Shown here: in pieces, positions 8,902 to 18,055 of the stretch | Layout of the letters: the number at the start of each line of letters is the position of its first letter | How positions within the stretch are numbered: the first letter of the stretch is position 1 | DNA from: CAJOLV01 sp045631885 | GTDB lineage: Bacteria; Bacillota_I; Bacilli_A; RFN20; CAG-826 | Length of the DNA stretch: 52,823 nt | Direction of reading: 5' to 3' | Assembly (NCBI GenBank): GCA_045631885.1 | Contig: JAZQVN010000007.1 | Coordinates: forward strand, 1 to 52,823 | The notes under the pieces: model-generated | Database searches by the model: none | Told to the model about the DNA's origin: nothing | Seen by the model: the letters and a program-made list of their open reading frames with translations, nothing else | Position numbers and translations under genes: made by a program

Positions 8902-9295
8902 TTGGCTTCTCCGCGATGTAATAAACTAAGTTAACAAATAGGGATATCATATATCCCCCAACAACTGCGAATGGATTAACAATTCCCGATGTGCCCTCGA
9001 AATAATATTCGAGCATAACTGAGAGAACTAATAACCCAATGATGAGGACAAAACGAAGTATTGTGACAATAATTGTCCAAATTGGTTTGCCTTTCTTTTC
9101 ATCAACATTTTCTAATAGTCCGAGAATGAAATTACTTAACACTCCGGATAGTCCCCCGATCAATATTCCGTTAGGAAGACCGGAGAAATTGATGAAATAT
9201 CCAAAGAGAACTATCAAATAGACTGCAATAACTGCCAGGAGAGATATTAAAGATATCTGATAAGAATTTGATAGATTCTTGAACCAATTTTTCAT
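8894..9295 (-). CDS. AtpI-position small membrane protein
   Basis: A 133-residue protein with four predicted membrane helices and short loops. Sequence similarity to AtpI (ATP synthase subunit I, a c-ring assembly or Mg2+-handling factor) is not strong to the eye. Its position directly before atpB, with an eight-base overlap, and the four-helix layout are those of AtpI. Its ATG overlaps the phosphofructokinase stop by one base, which ties it to the operon. The function is inferred from context. Confidence 0.6.
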   Translation of the reverse strand: MKNWFKNLSNSYQISLISLLAVIAVYLIVLFGYFINFSGLPNGILIGGLSGVLSNFILGLLENVDEKKGKPIWTIIVTILRFVLIIGLLVLSVMLEYYFEGTSGIVNPFAVVGGYMISLFVNLVYYIAEKPNV

Positions 9296-10497
9296 TATTC
9301 AACCATGTGATTTTTGAATTTTGCCATTTTGGCAATACCGTGTTCGTATTTGATTTCCACTTCACCTTCAATGAGTGGTCTTAAATATTCACGGAATTTT
9401 TCAGAGAATTTTGTTTTATCGTGTTTAAACTCATCAGTAATGATGGATTCAGCATTTGCAACTTCTCTTAAATCGCATAATTGCATATCGATTTTGTATG
9501 GGTGAGATGACATTCTCTTAAAGACAACCATCTTACCTGTTCTTCCTTGAAGAGCGGATTTAACCGCGAGAGCACCTGTAGCGATTGCTTCTTCTCTATC
9601 AACTTTAGAAATCATCGCTGGGAACGCTCTTTGAGTTAAAGAGAATTCAACCGCTCTAGTTGGTAAATCTAAAGAAGCTTCGATAACGTGACATAAGGAG
9701 CTAGCCGCACCACCTAATTGAGCATGACCAAAGCCATCGACGCGAACAACCCTATCTCCACGAGGAACTTGAATGCCTTCGCTAACTGCGACTAAGGCAT
9801 AGCCTTTTTTCTTATAAACTTCTTTGACATCTTTTAAGAATTCATCTAAGTTAAATGGATTTTCTGGGATGTAGAATAAGTCTGGACGTGTATCTTCTGG
9901 TAATAAGTCCGCTGCAGCGGTTAACCAACCAGCATTACGGCCCATGATTTCAAAAATATGGATTTTACCAACTTGGAAACATTGAGCGTCTTTAGCCATT
10001 GCATTAATTGAGTTAATGACATATTTCGCCGCGCTTGGGAAACCAAGTGAGTGATCGGTACACGCTAAATCGTTATCAATTGTTTTTGGAACACCGATAA
10101 CAACGATGTCTAAATTCATTTCTTTCACTAACTGTGAGATCTTGTAGCAGGTATCCATTGAATCGTTTCCACCATTGATGAAAACGTATTTGATTTCGTG
10201 TTTAACTAAATTTTCGATGATGAATTTATATTCAAGTGAGTGATGATCAGCAGGAAGTTTTCTTCTTGTTGTACCTAAAATACTTCCTGGAGTTTGAAGC
10301 AATAATTCGATTTGTTCATCATCTTCTTTTCCGATATCGATTAATTCGTCAACGATTAATCCTTCGATACCGTGTAATGAACCATAAATATGGTCGATTT
10401 TATCAGGATGTTTTTGCGCTTCTCTAATCGCTCCATATAACGAAGTGTTAATAACAGAAGTTGGTCCACCTGATTGGATATAAACCATGTTTCTCAT
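9295..10497 (-). CDS. pfp: phosphofructokinase, predicted PPi-dependent
   Basis: A 400-residue group of the phosphofructokinase fold converting fructose 6-phosphate to the 1,6-bisphosphate. The substrate motifs P-K-T-I-D-N-D (137-143) and E-I-M-G-R-N-A-G are present. In place of the ATP-type GGDGS it has G109-G-N-D-S; the bulky residues after the glycines and the lysine of PKTIDND are the usual marks of PPi specificity, making the step reversible. It lies just ahead of the ATP synthase genes, 20 bases after a nicotinamidase-like gene, and overlaps the AtpI-like start by one base. The phosphoryl donor is inferred from motif, not tested. Confidence 0.88.
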   Translation of the reverse strand: MRNMVYIQSGGPTSVINTSLYGAIREAQKHPDKIDHIYGSLHGIEGLIVDELIDIGKEDDEQIELLLQTPGSILGTTRRKLPADHHSLEYKFIIENLVKHEIKYVFINGGNDSMDTCYKISQLVKEMNLDIVVIGVPKTIDNDLACTDHSLGFPSAAKYVINSINAMAKDAQCFQVGKIHIFEIMGRNAGWLTAAADLLPEDTRPDLFYIPENPFNLDEFLKDVKEVYKKKGYALVAVSEGIQVPRGDRVVRVDGFGHAQLGGAASSLCHVIEASLDLPTRAVEFSLTQRAFPAMISKVDREEAIATGALAVKSALQGRTGKMVVFKRMSSHPYKIDMQLCDLREVANAESIITDEFKHDKTKFSEKFREYLRPLIEGEVEIKYEHGIAKMAKFKNHMVE

Positions 10498-10517
10498 AAA
10501 TAAAATTCCCCTTTATT

Positions 10518-11045
10518 TTAAATAACTTTAATATGAAGGTTTTCTAAGATATCAAAACCCTTTTGTTGCATTTCATTATCAAAAGAAGCGGTCGCGTTTT
10601 TCACAACATACACTCTTCCATACTTATCTAGTGCCGCTTTTGCGATAATCGCATTAGAAATAACACAAATGTTGCTTACTAAACCGACTAAATAAACTTC
10701 GTTAATCAATGGATTCAAACCTCTGATGAAGTTGCCTAAATCCAAACTACCAAAGGTATGCTTCTCAAAACATTGATGTCTTTTGGCGTAATCAGCGAGT
10801 CTTTCTCTAATCTTCCAGCCCTCTGTTCCTTTAATACAGTGTTCTACTGGTAGACATTTGCCTTCAGTTGTGCTTAAATAATCTCTTTCGTGTGTGTCGA
10901 AAGTAAAGGCGATAAAGTCATGATTTTTTTCGAATCTTTCAATTAAATCAACGATATTATTTTCTATCTCGTCTGCGCCTTCGAATCCGAGAGCACCATC
11001 CACGAAATCATTTTGGTAATCAACGACAACAAGTAATCTCTTCAT
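10518..11045 (-). CDS. pncA: nicotinamidase-like cysteine hydrolase
   Basis: A 175-residue isochorismatase-fold hydrolase. The catalytic triad is visible as D9 (VVVDYQNDF), K95 (FEKHTFGS) and C127 (GLVSNICV). D50 and H52 (FDTHERDY) fit the metal site of nicotinamidases, which make nicotinate from nicotinamide for NAD salvage. Other isochorismatase-fold amidases share these features, so the substrate is likely but not certain. It heads the minus-strand unit running into pfp and the ATP synthase genes. A GAGG site precedes the ATG, and a TATAAT lies 24 bases further upstream. Confidence 0.78.
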   Translation of the reverse strand: MKRLLVVVDYQNDFVDGALGFEGADEIENNIVDLIERFEKNHDFIAFTFDTHERDYLSTTEGKCLPVEHCIKGTEGWKIRERLADYAKRHQCFEKHTFGSLDLGNFIRGLNPLINEVYLVGLVSNICVISNAIIAKAALDKYGRVYVVKNATASFDNEMQQKGFDILENLHIKVI

Positions 11046-11115
11046 ATAAAAACCTCATAATTCGAGAGAATTATAGCACAAACATATATGTGTATGAAAG
11101 AGTAATTATAATTAG

Positions 11116-11144
11116 TTGTAAAGATGTCGCATTACCGATAAAAT
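11116..11144 (+). promoter_or_regulatory. sigma-A type promoter of the TGS/uridine-kinase gene
   Basis: TTGTAA (11116-11121) and TAAAAT (11139-11144) are separated by 17 bases. They lie 36 bases before ATG 11181, which has an AAAGGAGG Shine-Dalgarno site. This is one of the clearer conventional promoters in the window. Confidence 0.65.
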
Positions 11145-11180
11145 TAAAGTGAAGTAAGAACATAAAAGGAGGCTTATTAT

Positions 11181-12821
11181 ATGCCATTTAACGTTACTTT
11201 TAATAACGAGACTAAAACTTATGACAAGCCAGTTTCTATTTTGGACATCGTTGGTCCAGATAAAAATTTGGTTTGTGCCTATGTCAATGGCCGCGTTCGT
11301 GAATTAACCTATTGTATTGATAAGGACGCGACGGTTGTCCCATTGACTTGTAAGGACAGAGATGCCAGACCATCCTACGAAGCTAGCTTACGCTACTTGG
11401 TGGCAATGGCCATGCATAATCTCCATCCAGACTTCGAGATTCGTTTCTCCTACAACGTTTCCCGTTCAGTCTTTATGCAAATCCTCAATAAAGAGACGAC
11501 AAGTAATGTTATCATTGCTCATGAACTAGAAAGAGAAATGAAAAGACTTGTTGATTTAGATTTGCCACTTATCCGTTCTATCGTTAGTAAAGAAGAAGCT
11601 GAAAGAATATTAAAAGATATAGGCGCGCAAGATAAATTAGATATCTTAAAATACCGTCCAGAAAAAACCGCTCACTTCTATACTTGTGATGGATATATGA
11701 ACTATATGTATAACCGTATGGTTCCATCAACCGGATACATTAACAAATGGAAAATCCGTTTCTATCATCCTGGTGTTATTATTCAATATCCAAGACCAGA
11801 AGAAGATGGAAAGATTCCACCATTTGAAGAAGCACCTACCTTTGGTAGAACATTAAAAAGAGCTCATGAATGGGCCAAGATCACAGGTTGTGACACTATC
11901 GTCGGTATCAATAAGAGAATTGAAAAAGATGGCGACATCGATTTCATCACTCTTAATGAACAAAGACACAATCGCCAATTATGCGAATTAGGTCAAATGA
12001 TCGAAAGCGGTAAAGAAGATATCAGATTGATTTGTATCGCCGGTCCTTCTTCCTCAGGTAAAACTACATTCGCAAACAGATTAAGAATTGAATTATTATC
12101 ACGCGGTATTGAACCAATCCGTATTTCTATGGATGACTATTATTTACCAAGAGATCAAGCTCCAAAAGATGAAGATGGCAATCCAGACTTAGAAGCGGTC
12201 GATGCATTAGATGTCGAATTATTCAACCAAAATATCGCTGACTTAATTTCTGGCTTAGAAGTTGAACTTCCAAAATTTGACTTCATGCTTGGACATCGTG
12301 TTCCTGGTAGAAAACTTAAAGTTCCATTAAATCAACCAATCATCATTGAAGGTATCCACGCCTTAAATGAAAAGATGACTGAATCGATTCCAAGCCATCA
12401 AAAATTCAAGATTTTCATCGCTCCACAAGCGCAAGTTAACATCGATAATCATAACCCACTTTCACTTACTGACTTACGTCTTTTAAGAAGAATCGTGAGA
12501 GACTATCAATTCCGTGGTGCGTCCGCGATTGACACGATGAGTATGTGGGCCAGCGTCCGTAAAGGTGAATTCAGATGGATCTACGATACCCAAGAAGGTG
12601 CTAACTTTGTTTACAATTCCTTCTCATCTTACGAATTAAGCGTTATGAAGAAACACGCGATGCCATTACTTGAAGCGATTGATACTGAAAGTGAATATTT
12701 CCCAGTCGCCGAAAGATTAATCCGTATGCTTAAATTCTTCGATGATATTCCAGATAAATGGGTCCCATGTAACTCCATCATCCGTGAATTTATCGGCGGT
12801 TCATGTTACGAAGACGCATAA
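11181..12821 (+). CDS. TGS-domain/uridine kinase-like fusion protein
   Basis: A 546-residue protein. Residues 1-60 form a TGS domain (ubiquitin-like fold also found at the start of threonyl-tRNA synthetase). A central part resembles the ThrRS second additional domain. The C-terminal ~260 residues are a phosphoribulokinase/uridine kinase domain with the P-loop G-P-S-S-S-G-K-T-T-F and a D-D-Y-Y segment. This architecture is known in many Firmicutes and is annotated nucleoside kinase; the substrate is not established. It stands alone with its own promoter and a bidirectional terminator after it. Confidence 0.85.
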   Translation: MPFNVTFNNETKTYDKPVSILDIVGPDKNLVCAYVNGRVRELTYCIDKDATVVPLTCKDRDARPSYEASLRYLVAMAMHNLHPDFEIRFSYNVSRSVFMQILNKETTSNVIIAHELEREMKRLVDLDLPLIRSIVSKEEAERILKDIGAQDKLDILKYRPEKTAHFYTCDGYMNYMYNRMVPSTGYINKWKIRFYHPGVIIQYPRPEEDGKIPPFEEAPTFGRTLKRAHEWAKITGCDTIVGINKRIEKDGDIDFITLNEQRHNRQLCELGQMIESGKEDIRLICIAGPSSSGKTTFANRLRIELLSRGIEPIRISMDDYYLPRDQAPKDEDGNPDLEAVDALDVELFNQNIADLISGLEVELPKFDFMLGHRVPGRKLKVPLNQPIIIEGIHALNEKMTESIPSHQKFKIFIAPQAQVNIDNHNPLSLTDLRLLRRIVRDYQFRGASAIDTMSMWASVRKGEFRWIYDTQEGANFVYNSFSSYELSVMKKHAMPLLEAIDTESEYFPVAERLIRMLKFFDDIPDKWVPCNSIIREFIGGSCYEDA

Positions 12822-12843
12822 TCAAAAAACATTAAAAACAAAC

Positions 12844-12876
12844 AAAAACATCGGTAATTCGCCGATGTTTTTCATT
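12844..12876. terminator. bidirectional rho-independent terminator
   Basis: An 11-bp stem (12844-12854 with 12862-12872, AAAAACATCGG and its complement) closes a seven-base loop. It is flanked by A and T runs, so it can serve both the uridine kinase-like gene and the convergent gene ending at 12875. Confidence 0.85.
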
Positions 12877-14008
12877 ATTTTCTCGTTCTTTTAACTGTTT
12901 GCCAACCTTTGAAGTGTTCGCTTTCTTTTTGATGAATTGCGACTAGGTGAGAATAATAGATCTTTCTCATTGATTCATAGGCTTGGATTTGCTCTTTTGC
13001 GACAACCTTCATGAACATACGATAAAAGATGTTTTCTAATCTAAAGAATGATTCATAAGTCGATAGCAATGTAACGAAATAGAAATACTGTCTATCTGAA
13101 TAAACTAGTAATGGGGTGCCGTGGATGATTTCACTGCTCATTTCATAACGTTTCGCATATGCTTCTAATCCCGCGACTTTTTCTAAGCCGTCTCTGAAGT
13201 TTAGTTTGAGGTTATTTTTATCCTCTTCTTTCACAACTGAGTATAGCCAACCATACTCGATATATTTCTTGATATCTTTGCTCTTTAAATCGTATTGTTT
13301 CATCTCTTCTTTCATCGCTAAGAAGATTTCTTCTTGTCTAGCTTTATCTTGAATTGTATCTCTAAAAGCTAAACCATACTGCATATGTTTAAGATAAACT
13401 TTAATCGCTTCTTCACCACTATTGCTCAAAATGATTAAAGCACATTCGCATTCATGGAGGGTTCTCCAAGTTGAGAAAGCTTCTGTTTCAAATCCTCTAA
13501 TCAATAAGTCTAAAGTGCATTTACAAATGCTGATTGATTTCATAAATAGGTCTGCGAGTAAACTAGTTTGAGGATCTTTTTTATTGAAATTTCTGACGAT
13601 ATTCAGCATGAAATTCACATACACATATAATGTGGAAATTGGAGGAGTGAATCTATTCGCTAAAGATTGTTCGTGATATGAGAATTGAGATAGGGATAAA
13701 TACTTATCCGCGATAACAGAGGAGATAGATAAAAAGACTTTTTCATCTTTTTGGAATTTCTCTAAATTATCTTTAGATAAGTTATATGCGGCGTACATAT
13801 ATTCTCCAACGCAATAACCAATTAATTCTAAATGGTTAACACCTTGGACGTTACCAACCATTTTTGTATCAGCGACGCTTTCGATACCCTCAACTGTGTA
13901 TGAATAAATCTCATAAAGGTATTCTTTATGTTCGTCACCGATTTCCGCTCCGATATAATCGAGAGCTTTTAAAAATTCTTGATAACTAATTGGTTTAATT
14001 TCCGCCAT
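12875..14008 (-). CDS. DUF5677-like protein of unknown function
   Basis: A 377-residue mainly helical soluble protein without signal peptide or membrane helix. A central R-T-L-H-E-C-E-C-A segment and a later Y-E-M-S-S-E-I-I-H-G resemble the spaced Arg/Glu and Ser/His motifs of DUF5677 proteins, often found with defence or abortive-infection genes. The match is from memory. Here it is an operon gene whose ATG overlaps the glpK stop by one base (TAATG), so its expression is coupled to glycerol kinase. No catalytic role can be assigned. Confidence 0.5.
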   Translation of the reverse strand: MAEIKPISYQEFLKALDYIGAEIGDEHKEYLYEIYSYTVEGIESVADTKMVGNVQGVNHLELIGYCVGEYMYAAYNLSKDNLEKFQKDEKVFLSISSVIADKYLSLSQFSYHEQSLANRFTPPISTLYVYVNFMLNIVRNFNKKDPQTSLLADLFMKSISICKCTLDLLIRGFETEAFSTWRTLHECECALIILSNSGEEAIKVYLKHMQYGLAFRDTIQDKARQEEIFLAMKEEMKQYDLKSKDIKKYIEYGWLYSVVKEEDKNNLKLNFRDGLEKVAGLEAYAKRYEMSSEIIHGTPLLVYSDRQYFYFVTLLSTYESFFRLENIFYRMFMKVVAKEQIQAYESMRKIYYSHLVAIHQKESEHFKGWQTVKRTRK

Positions 14009-15483
14009 TATTCAAACATCCTCGTGGCTTTAATTGCTTTTTTCCATCCTTCATAACGACGATTGACTTCGTCTTTTTTCATCGTTGGTAAATATGTATT
14101 TTGATATGAATGGATTTTCTTAATATTGTCAATTGAGGTAAAGAAACCACTATTAAGGCCAGCTAAATAAGCCGCGCCTAATGCCGTTGTTTCTAAACAT
14201 TTTGGTAACAAGATATTCGTTTGAAGAATGTCACTTTGGAACTGCATCAAATAAGAATTTGATGTCGCACCACCATCGACTTTCAAACATTTTAATTGAG
14301 TCCTGGTCTCTTTTTTCATTACTTCAATGACATCTTTACATTGATAGGCGATGCCTTCTAAAGACGCTCTTACCAATTGATATTTATTCGTACCTCTAGT
14401 TAAACCAAAGATTGCGCCTCTTGCTTCATCATCCCAATATGGGGTACCTAAACCAACAAATGCTGGGACGACATAAACTCCACCAGTTCCACCAGCCTTT
14501 GAAGCATACGCTTCAGAATCAGCGGATTCACGGATGATATTTAATTGATCTCTTAACCATTGAACAACCGCTCCACCGACGAAGACAGAACCTTCTAAAG
14601 CGTAAACGGTTTCATCACCAATCTTCCAAGCGACTGTGGTTAATAAACCTTTTTTCGAGATTACTGGCTTATTACCAGTATTCATTAACATAAAGCATCC
14701 TGTGCCATATGTATTTTTACTTTCACCAACTTCAAAACATGTTTGGCCGAATAACGCGGCTTGTTGGTCACCTGCGACACCACAGATAGGAACATTTTTA
14801 TCAAAATGAGAAGCGATGCCATAGTTATAAGAAGATGGATAAACTTTTGGAAGAATATTCTTAGGAATATTAAATAGTTTTAATAAATCTTCATCCCACT
14901 TTAAGGTGTGGATATTAAATAACATTGTTCTACTCGCATTAGAGACATCGGTCGCGTGAACTTTACCTTGGGTCATTTTATAAACTAACCAAGAGTCAAT
15001 TGTCCCGAACATAAGTTCGCCTTTCTCCGCTCTTTCTTGTCCGTTTGGAATATGATCGAGAATAAAACGAATCTTACTAACGGAGAAATATGGATTAATT
15101 AATAATCCAGTTTTTTCATGGATATATTCTTTCTTATCCGCGTATAAATCACAGATAGAGGCTGTTTGTCTAGACTGCCAGACAATCGCATCATAAACAG
15201 GTAAACCTGTTTTCTTTTCCCAAACCACTGTGGTTTCTCTTTGGTTAGTGATACCGATACTATCAATTGAAGCAAATGTAATGTTCGCTTTAATTAATAA
15301 TTCGTTAACGACATCGATAACGCTAATCCAAATTGATAAAGCATCCGCTTCAACCCATCCTGGGTTAGGGAATAAACAAACGACTTCTCTTTGAGCCTTA
15401 TAAACCGCTGTTCCCTCTTTATCAAAGAGGATGGCCCTTGATGATGTTGTACCTTGGTCAATAGAAAGAATATACTTTGCCAT
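14008..15483 (-). CDS. glpK: glycerol kinase
   Basis: A 491-residue FGGY-family kinase making glycerol 3-phosphate for glycolysis and phospholipids. The N-terminal phosphate-binding loop SIDQGTTSSRAILFD, the GWVEADALSIW segment, TNQRETTVVWEK and the C-terminal KVDGGATSNSYLMQFQ motif are intact. No glycerol facilitator or glycerol-3-phosphate oxidase/dehydrogenase gene is adjacent. The unit is M24 peptidase, glpK, DUF5677-like. Confidence 0.96.
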   Translation of the reverse strand: MAKYILSIDQGTTSSRAILFDKEGTAVYKAQREVVCLFPNPGWVEADALSIWISVIDVVNELLIKANITFASIDSIGITNQRETTVVWEKKTGLPVYDAIVWQSRQTASICDLYADKKEYIHEKTGLLINPYFSVSKIRFILDHIPNGQERAEKGELMFGTIDSWLVYKMTQGKVHATDVSNASRTMLFNIHTLKWDEDLLKLFNIPKNILPKVYPSSYNYGIASHFDKNVPICGVAGDQQAALFGQTCFEVGESKNTYGTGCFMLMNTGNKPVISKKGLLTTVAWKIGDETVYALEGSVFVGGAVVQWLRDQLNIIRESADSEAYASKAGGTGGVYVVPAFVGLGTPYWDDEARGAIFGLTRGTNKYQLVRASLEGIAYQCKDVIEVMKKETRTQLKCLKVDGGATSNSYLMQFQSDILQTNILLPKCLETTALGAAYLAGLNSGFFTSIDNIKKIHSYQNTYLPTMKKDEVNRRYEGWKKAIKATRMFE

Positions 15484-15485
15484 AA

Positions 15486-16751
15486 TTATCTACCTTTCGA
15501 ACTCATTAATTTTTCGACATCATTAATTTCTTTTGGAATGATATGTGATAAAACGTTGGCTTTACCGTTTTCCACTAAAATGTCATCTTCGATTCTGACA
15601 CCAATGCCTAAATTAGCGAAATATAAGCCTGGTTCAACTGTGATGACGTTTCCATTTTCTAAAGGTCTTTCTCTCACTGAAGCATCGTGAGTATCTAAAC
15701 CTAAATGATGTGAAACATTGTGATAATAATATTTTACTATATCTTCATCTTCTTTCATTAAGCCGAATTCAACGCATTTTTCTTTTAAGAACTTTTTTGT
15801 GAACTCTTGAAGTTCAGCGATTGTGATACCAACACGGATATTTTGAATAACCGCTTTATTACAGGCTAAGACCGCTTCATAGATGAGTTTTTGTTTTCCT
15901 TCAAACTTGCCATTTACTGGATAAGTACGGGAAATATCCGCGGAATAGCCATTATGGCTATAACCTAAATCAAACAAGACTAATTGTCCTTCTTTAATAA
16001 TCTCATTTTGTTGCTCAATTGGGTGATGTAAACATGTCGCGCTGTTGCCGCATGCCACTATCGTGGAGAAGGCTAATGGGTGACGATCATGACTACGACC
16101 ATAGAATTCAAATAAATCCGCTAATTCGTATTCATTTAATCCTGGTTTTAAATTGATAATCAAATTGCAAATACCAGTATTAGTGACTTCGATAGCTCTA
16201 ACGATATTTTGAACTTCTTCGGGAGTCTTCACCATTCTTAAATCTCTCACTAATGGATAAGCGCTTTCAATTTCAATATGTGGATATTTTTCTTTTGTCG
16301 CATTAGCGAAAGTTTCTGTCGATTGACTTAAACCGATTTTTAATTCTGGAGATAAATCGATATATAAAGTTGAGATATTTCCGTATTGGTTATTCGTATC
16401 AGTTAAAGCTAAATCAAGCATTGAATCCAAAGAATTCATCGAATAAATTGAACCGATATCAGAAAGAGATTTCGCTTCTTCAAAAGTTAATCTTTTGCCT
16501 GTCCATTTTTCTTTGAGTTCGTTGAATTCATCAATAAATAAATAGACTTTCTTTTCCCCAATTCCTTTGACTAAAAGTAACGCAGAATGATCTTGTTCTA
16601 TTTTTGTTAAATAGAAGAAGTTTCTATTACTTTGGAATGGATAATCTTCATCTTCAGAGCAGATTTTCCCGACACCAGAAAATAAGAGCATCGCGGAATT
16701 TTCTTTCATTTTCGCGAATAATCTTTCGCGTCTATTTTTCAGTTCGCTCAT
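15486..16751 (-). CDS. Xaa-Pro aminopeptidase (M24B)
   Basis: A 421-residue metallopeptidase removing N-terminal residues before proline. The N-terminal creatinase-like domain is followed by a pita-bread domain with the metal ligands in F-D-L-G-Y...YSADISRTYP, H-N-V-S-H-H-L-G-L-D-T-H-D and V-E-P-G-L-Y. A longer frame to 16829 is rejected: it would overlap mrp by 77 bases, while ATG 16751 (MSELKNRRER) has GGAGGG eight bases upstream. Only two bases separate it from glpK. Confidence 0.9.
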   Translation of the reverse strand: MSELKNRRERLFAKMKENSAMLLFSGVGKICSEDEDYPFQSNRNFFYLTKIEQDHSALLLVKGIGEKKVYLFIDEFNELKEKWTGKRLTFEEAKSLSDIGSIYSMNSLDSMLDLALTDTNNQYGNISTLYIDLSPELKIGLSQSTETFANATKEKYPHIEIESAYPLVRDLRMVKTPEEVQNIVRAIEVTNTGICNLIINLKPGLNEYELADLFEFYGRSHDRHPLAFSTIVACGNSATCLHHPIEQQNEIIKEGQLVLFDLGYSHNGYSADISRTYPVNGKFEGKQKLIYEAVLACNKAVIQNIRVGITIAELQEFTKKFLKEKCVEFGLMKEDEDIVKYYYHNVSHHLGLDTHDASVRERPLENGNVITVEPGLYFANLGIGVRIEDDILVENGKANVLSHIIPKEINDVEKLMSSKGR

Positions 16752-16752
16752 A

Positions 16753-17574
16753 TTATTTTCCCTCCACGATTTTATTGGCCACTGGAATGATTTCATCGAG
16801 TTCCACCATTTCAACATGACCTTTATCAACTAAATCAGAATTGTTTGTTCTAATTGGTAATTTAGCTAAAACATCAACACCTTGTTCTTTGGCTAATTCA
16901 TCAACATGTGATTTACCAAATACTGGGATTTGCTCTCCGCATTTTGGACACGCTAAATAAGACATATTTTCCACAACACCTAAAGTGTGGATATTCATCA
17001 TGTTCGCCATCTTAATAGATTTTGTGACGATTAAACTAACTAAATCTTGTGGTGAAGTGACGATGATTAATTCGTCAACTGGTAATAATTGGAATACACT
17101 TAACGCCACATCAGAAGTTCCTGGAGGCATATCGATTAATAAGTATTCTAAATCTCCCCAAAGGACATCTTCGTAGAACTGTCTAATTAAGTTACCAAAC
17201 ATTGGACCTCTCCAAACGATTGGATCACTGTCATTTTCTAATAAGCAGTTCGCTGACATGACTTTGATACCACCTTTAGACATAAGTGGGTAAATCAAAT
17301 TATCTTCTCCATAAGCTCTTTCTTTAATTCCGAAAGCCTTTGGAATACTTGGACCAGTAATATCAGCATCTAAAATACCGACAGAATGACCCATTCTATT
17401 TAAATAGACCGCTAAAGAGGAAGTGACAAAGGATTTTCCCACTCCACCTTTACCTGATAAAACACAAATAATCTTTTTGATACTGGAACGATCATTTAGT
17501 TTGGCTTTTTCAATTTTAGAAGGACAACCTTCTGCGCTGCCACAGCTTGAGCAATTTCCATCACATTCTGGCAT
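16753..17574 (-). CDS. mrp: Mrp/NBP35-type Fe-S cluster carrier ATPase
   Basis: A 273-residue P-loop ATPase of the Mrp/ApbC group that binds and transfers iron-sulfur clusters. It has the deviant Walker A S-G-K-G-G-V-G-K-S near residue 40, the DMPPGTSD motif and the bridging C-P-K-C near residue 206. The N-terminus is short and cysteine-rich (CDGNCSSCGSAEGC), a feature of NBP35-like proteins that can bind an additional cluster. It lies directly upstream of the M24 peptidase gene. Confidence 0.9.
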   Translation of the reverse strand: MPECDGNCSSCGSAEGCPSKIEKAKLNDRSSIKKIICVLSGKGGVGKSFVTSSLAVYLNRMGHSVGILDADITGPSIPKAFGIKERAYGEDNLIYPLMSKGGIKVMSANCLLENDSDPIVWRGPMFGNLIRQFYEDVLWGDLEYLLIDMPPGTSDVALSVFQLLPVDELIIVTSPQDLVSLIVTKSIKMANMMNIHTLGVVENMSYLACPKCGEQIPVFGKSHVDELAKEQGVDVLAKLPIRTNNSDLVDKGHVEMVELDEIIPVANKIVEGK

Positions 17575-17586
17575 AAATATATCTCC

Positions 17587-17952
17587 TTACTTTTCTAATA
17601 AATTTGTCACATTAATTCCGGCTTGTAGATAAGTTCTTAGTAAACGAGAAGCACCTAACTTCGTGCCACCAAAATAACGAGCGACAAAGATAACGCAATT
17701 ATTCAAATCCTTCTTGTGAAGCAATTCAAGTAACGGTCTACCCGCGGTTCCTTTTGGTTCTTGGTCATCGTTTGACTTACTTGCCATTCCAACTCGATAA
17801 GCATAAACGACGTGTTTTGCTTTTGAATGTTCTTTTTTGATTTCAGCGAGAAGAGGCTTAAAATCATCGACATTTTCTAATGGTAAAAGAATCGAATAAA
17901 ACTTCGATTTATTTACTTCTAAAAAACTCTCGTATCTCTTATCAACATTCAT
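17587..17952 (-). CDS. yigZ: YigZ/IMPACT-family protein, short form
   Basis: A UPF0029 (IMPACT N-terminal) protein with the hallmark A-R-Y-F-G-G-T-K-L-G-A motif and the KHVVYAYR strand. It ends soon after that motif, so the C-terminal DUF1949 domain of the roughly 200-residue E. coli YigZ is absent. I see no frameshift that would restore it. The family has been linked to translation control, but its role is unsettled. ATG 17952 is chosen; an in-frame TTG at 17967 behind a weak AAGG is an alternative that adds five residues. Confidence 0.8.
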   Translation of the reverse strand: MNVDKRYESFLEVNKSKFYSILLPLENVDDFKPLLAEIKKEHSKAKHVVYAYRVGMASKSNDDQEPKGTAGRPLLELLHKKDLNNCVIFVARYFGGTKLGASRLLRTYLQAGINVTNLLEK

Positions 17953-18055
17953 AATTTTGGAATTCAAACACCTTATCCACGATTAACTTTATTAAGTTAT
18001 AGTTTCATTAAGAGGCATTTTTAGTGTATAGTTTTTTATTAGAGAAATAAAGAAA

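Noticed and set aside
16752..16829. N-terminal extension of the M24 peptidase overlapping mrp.
   Set aside because: ATG 16751 has GGAGGG at good spacing, while the extension lies wholly within the mrp coding region.
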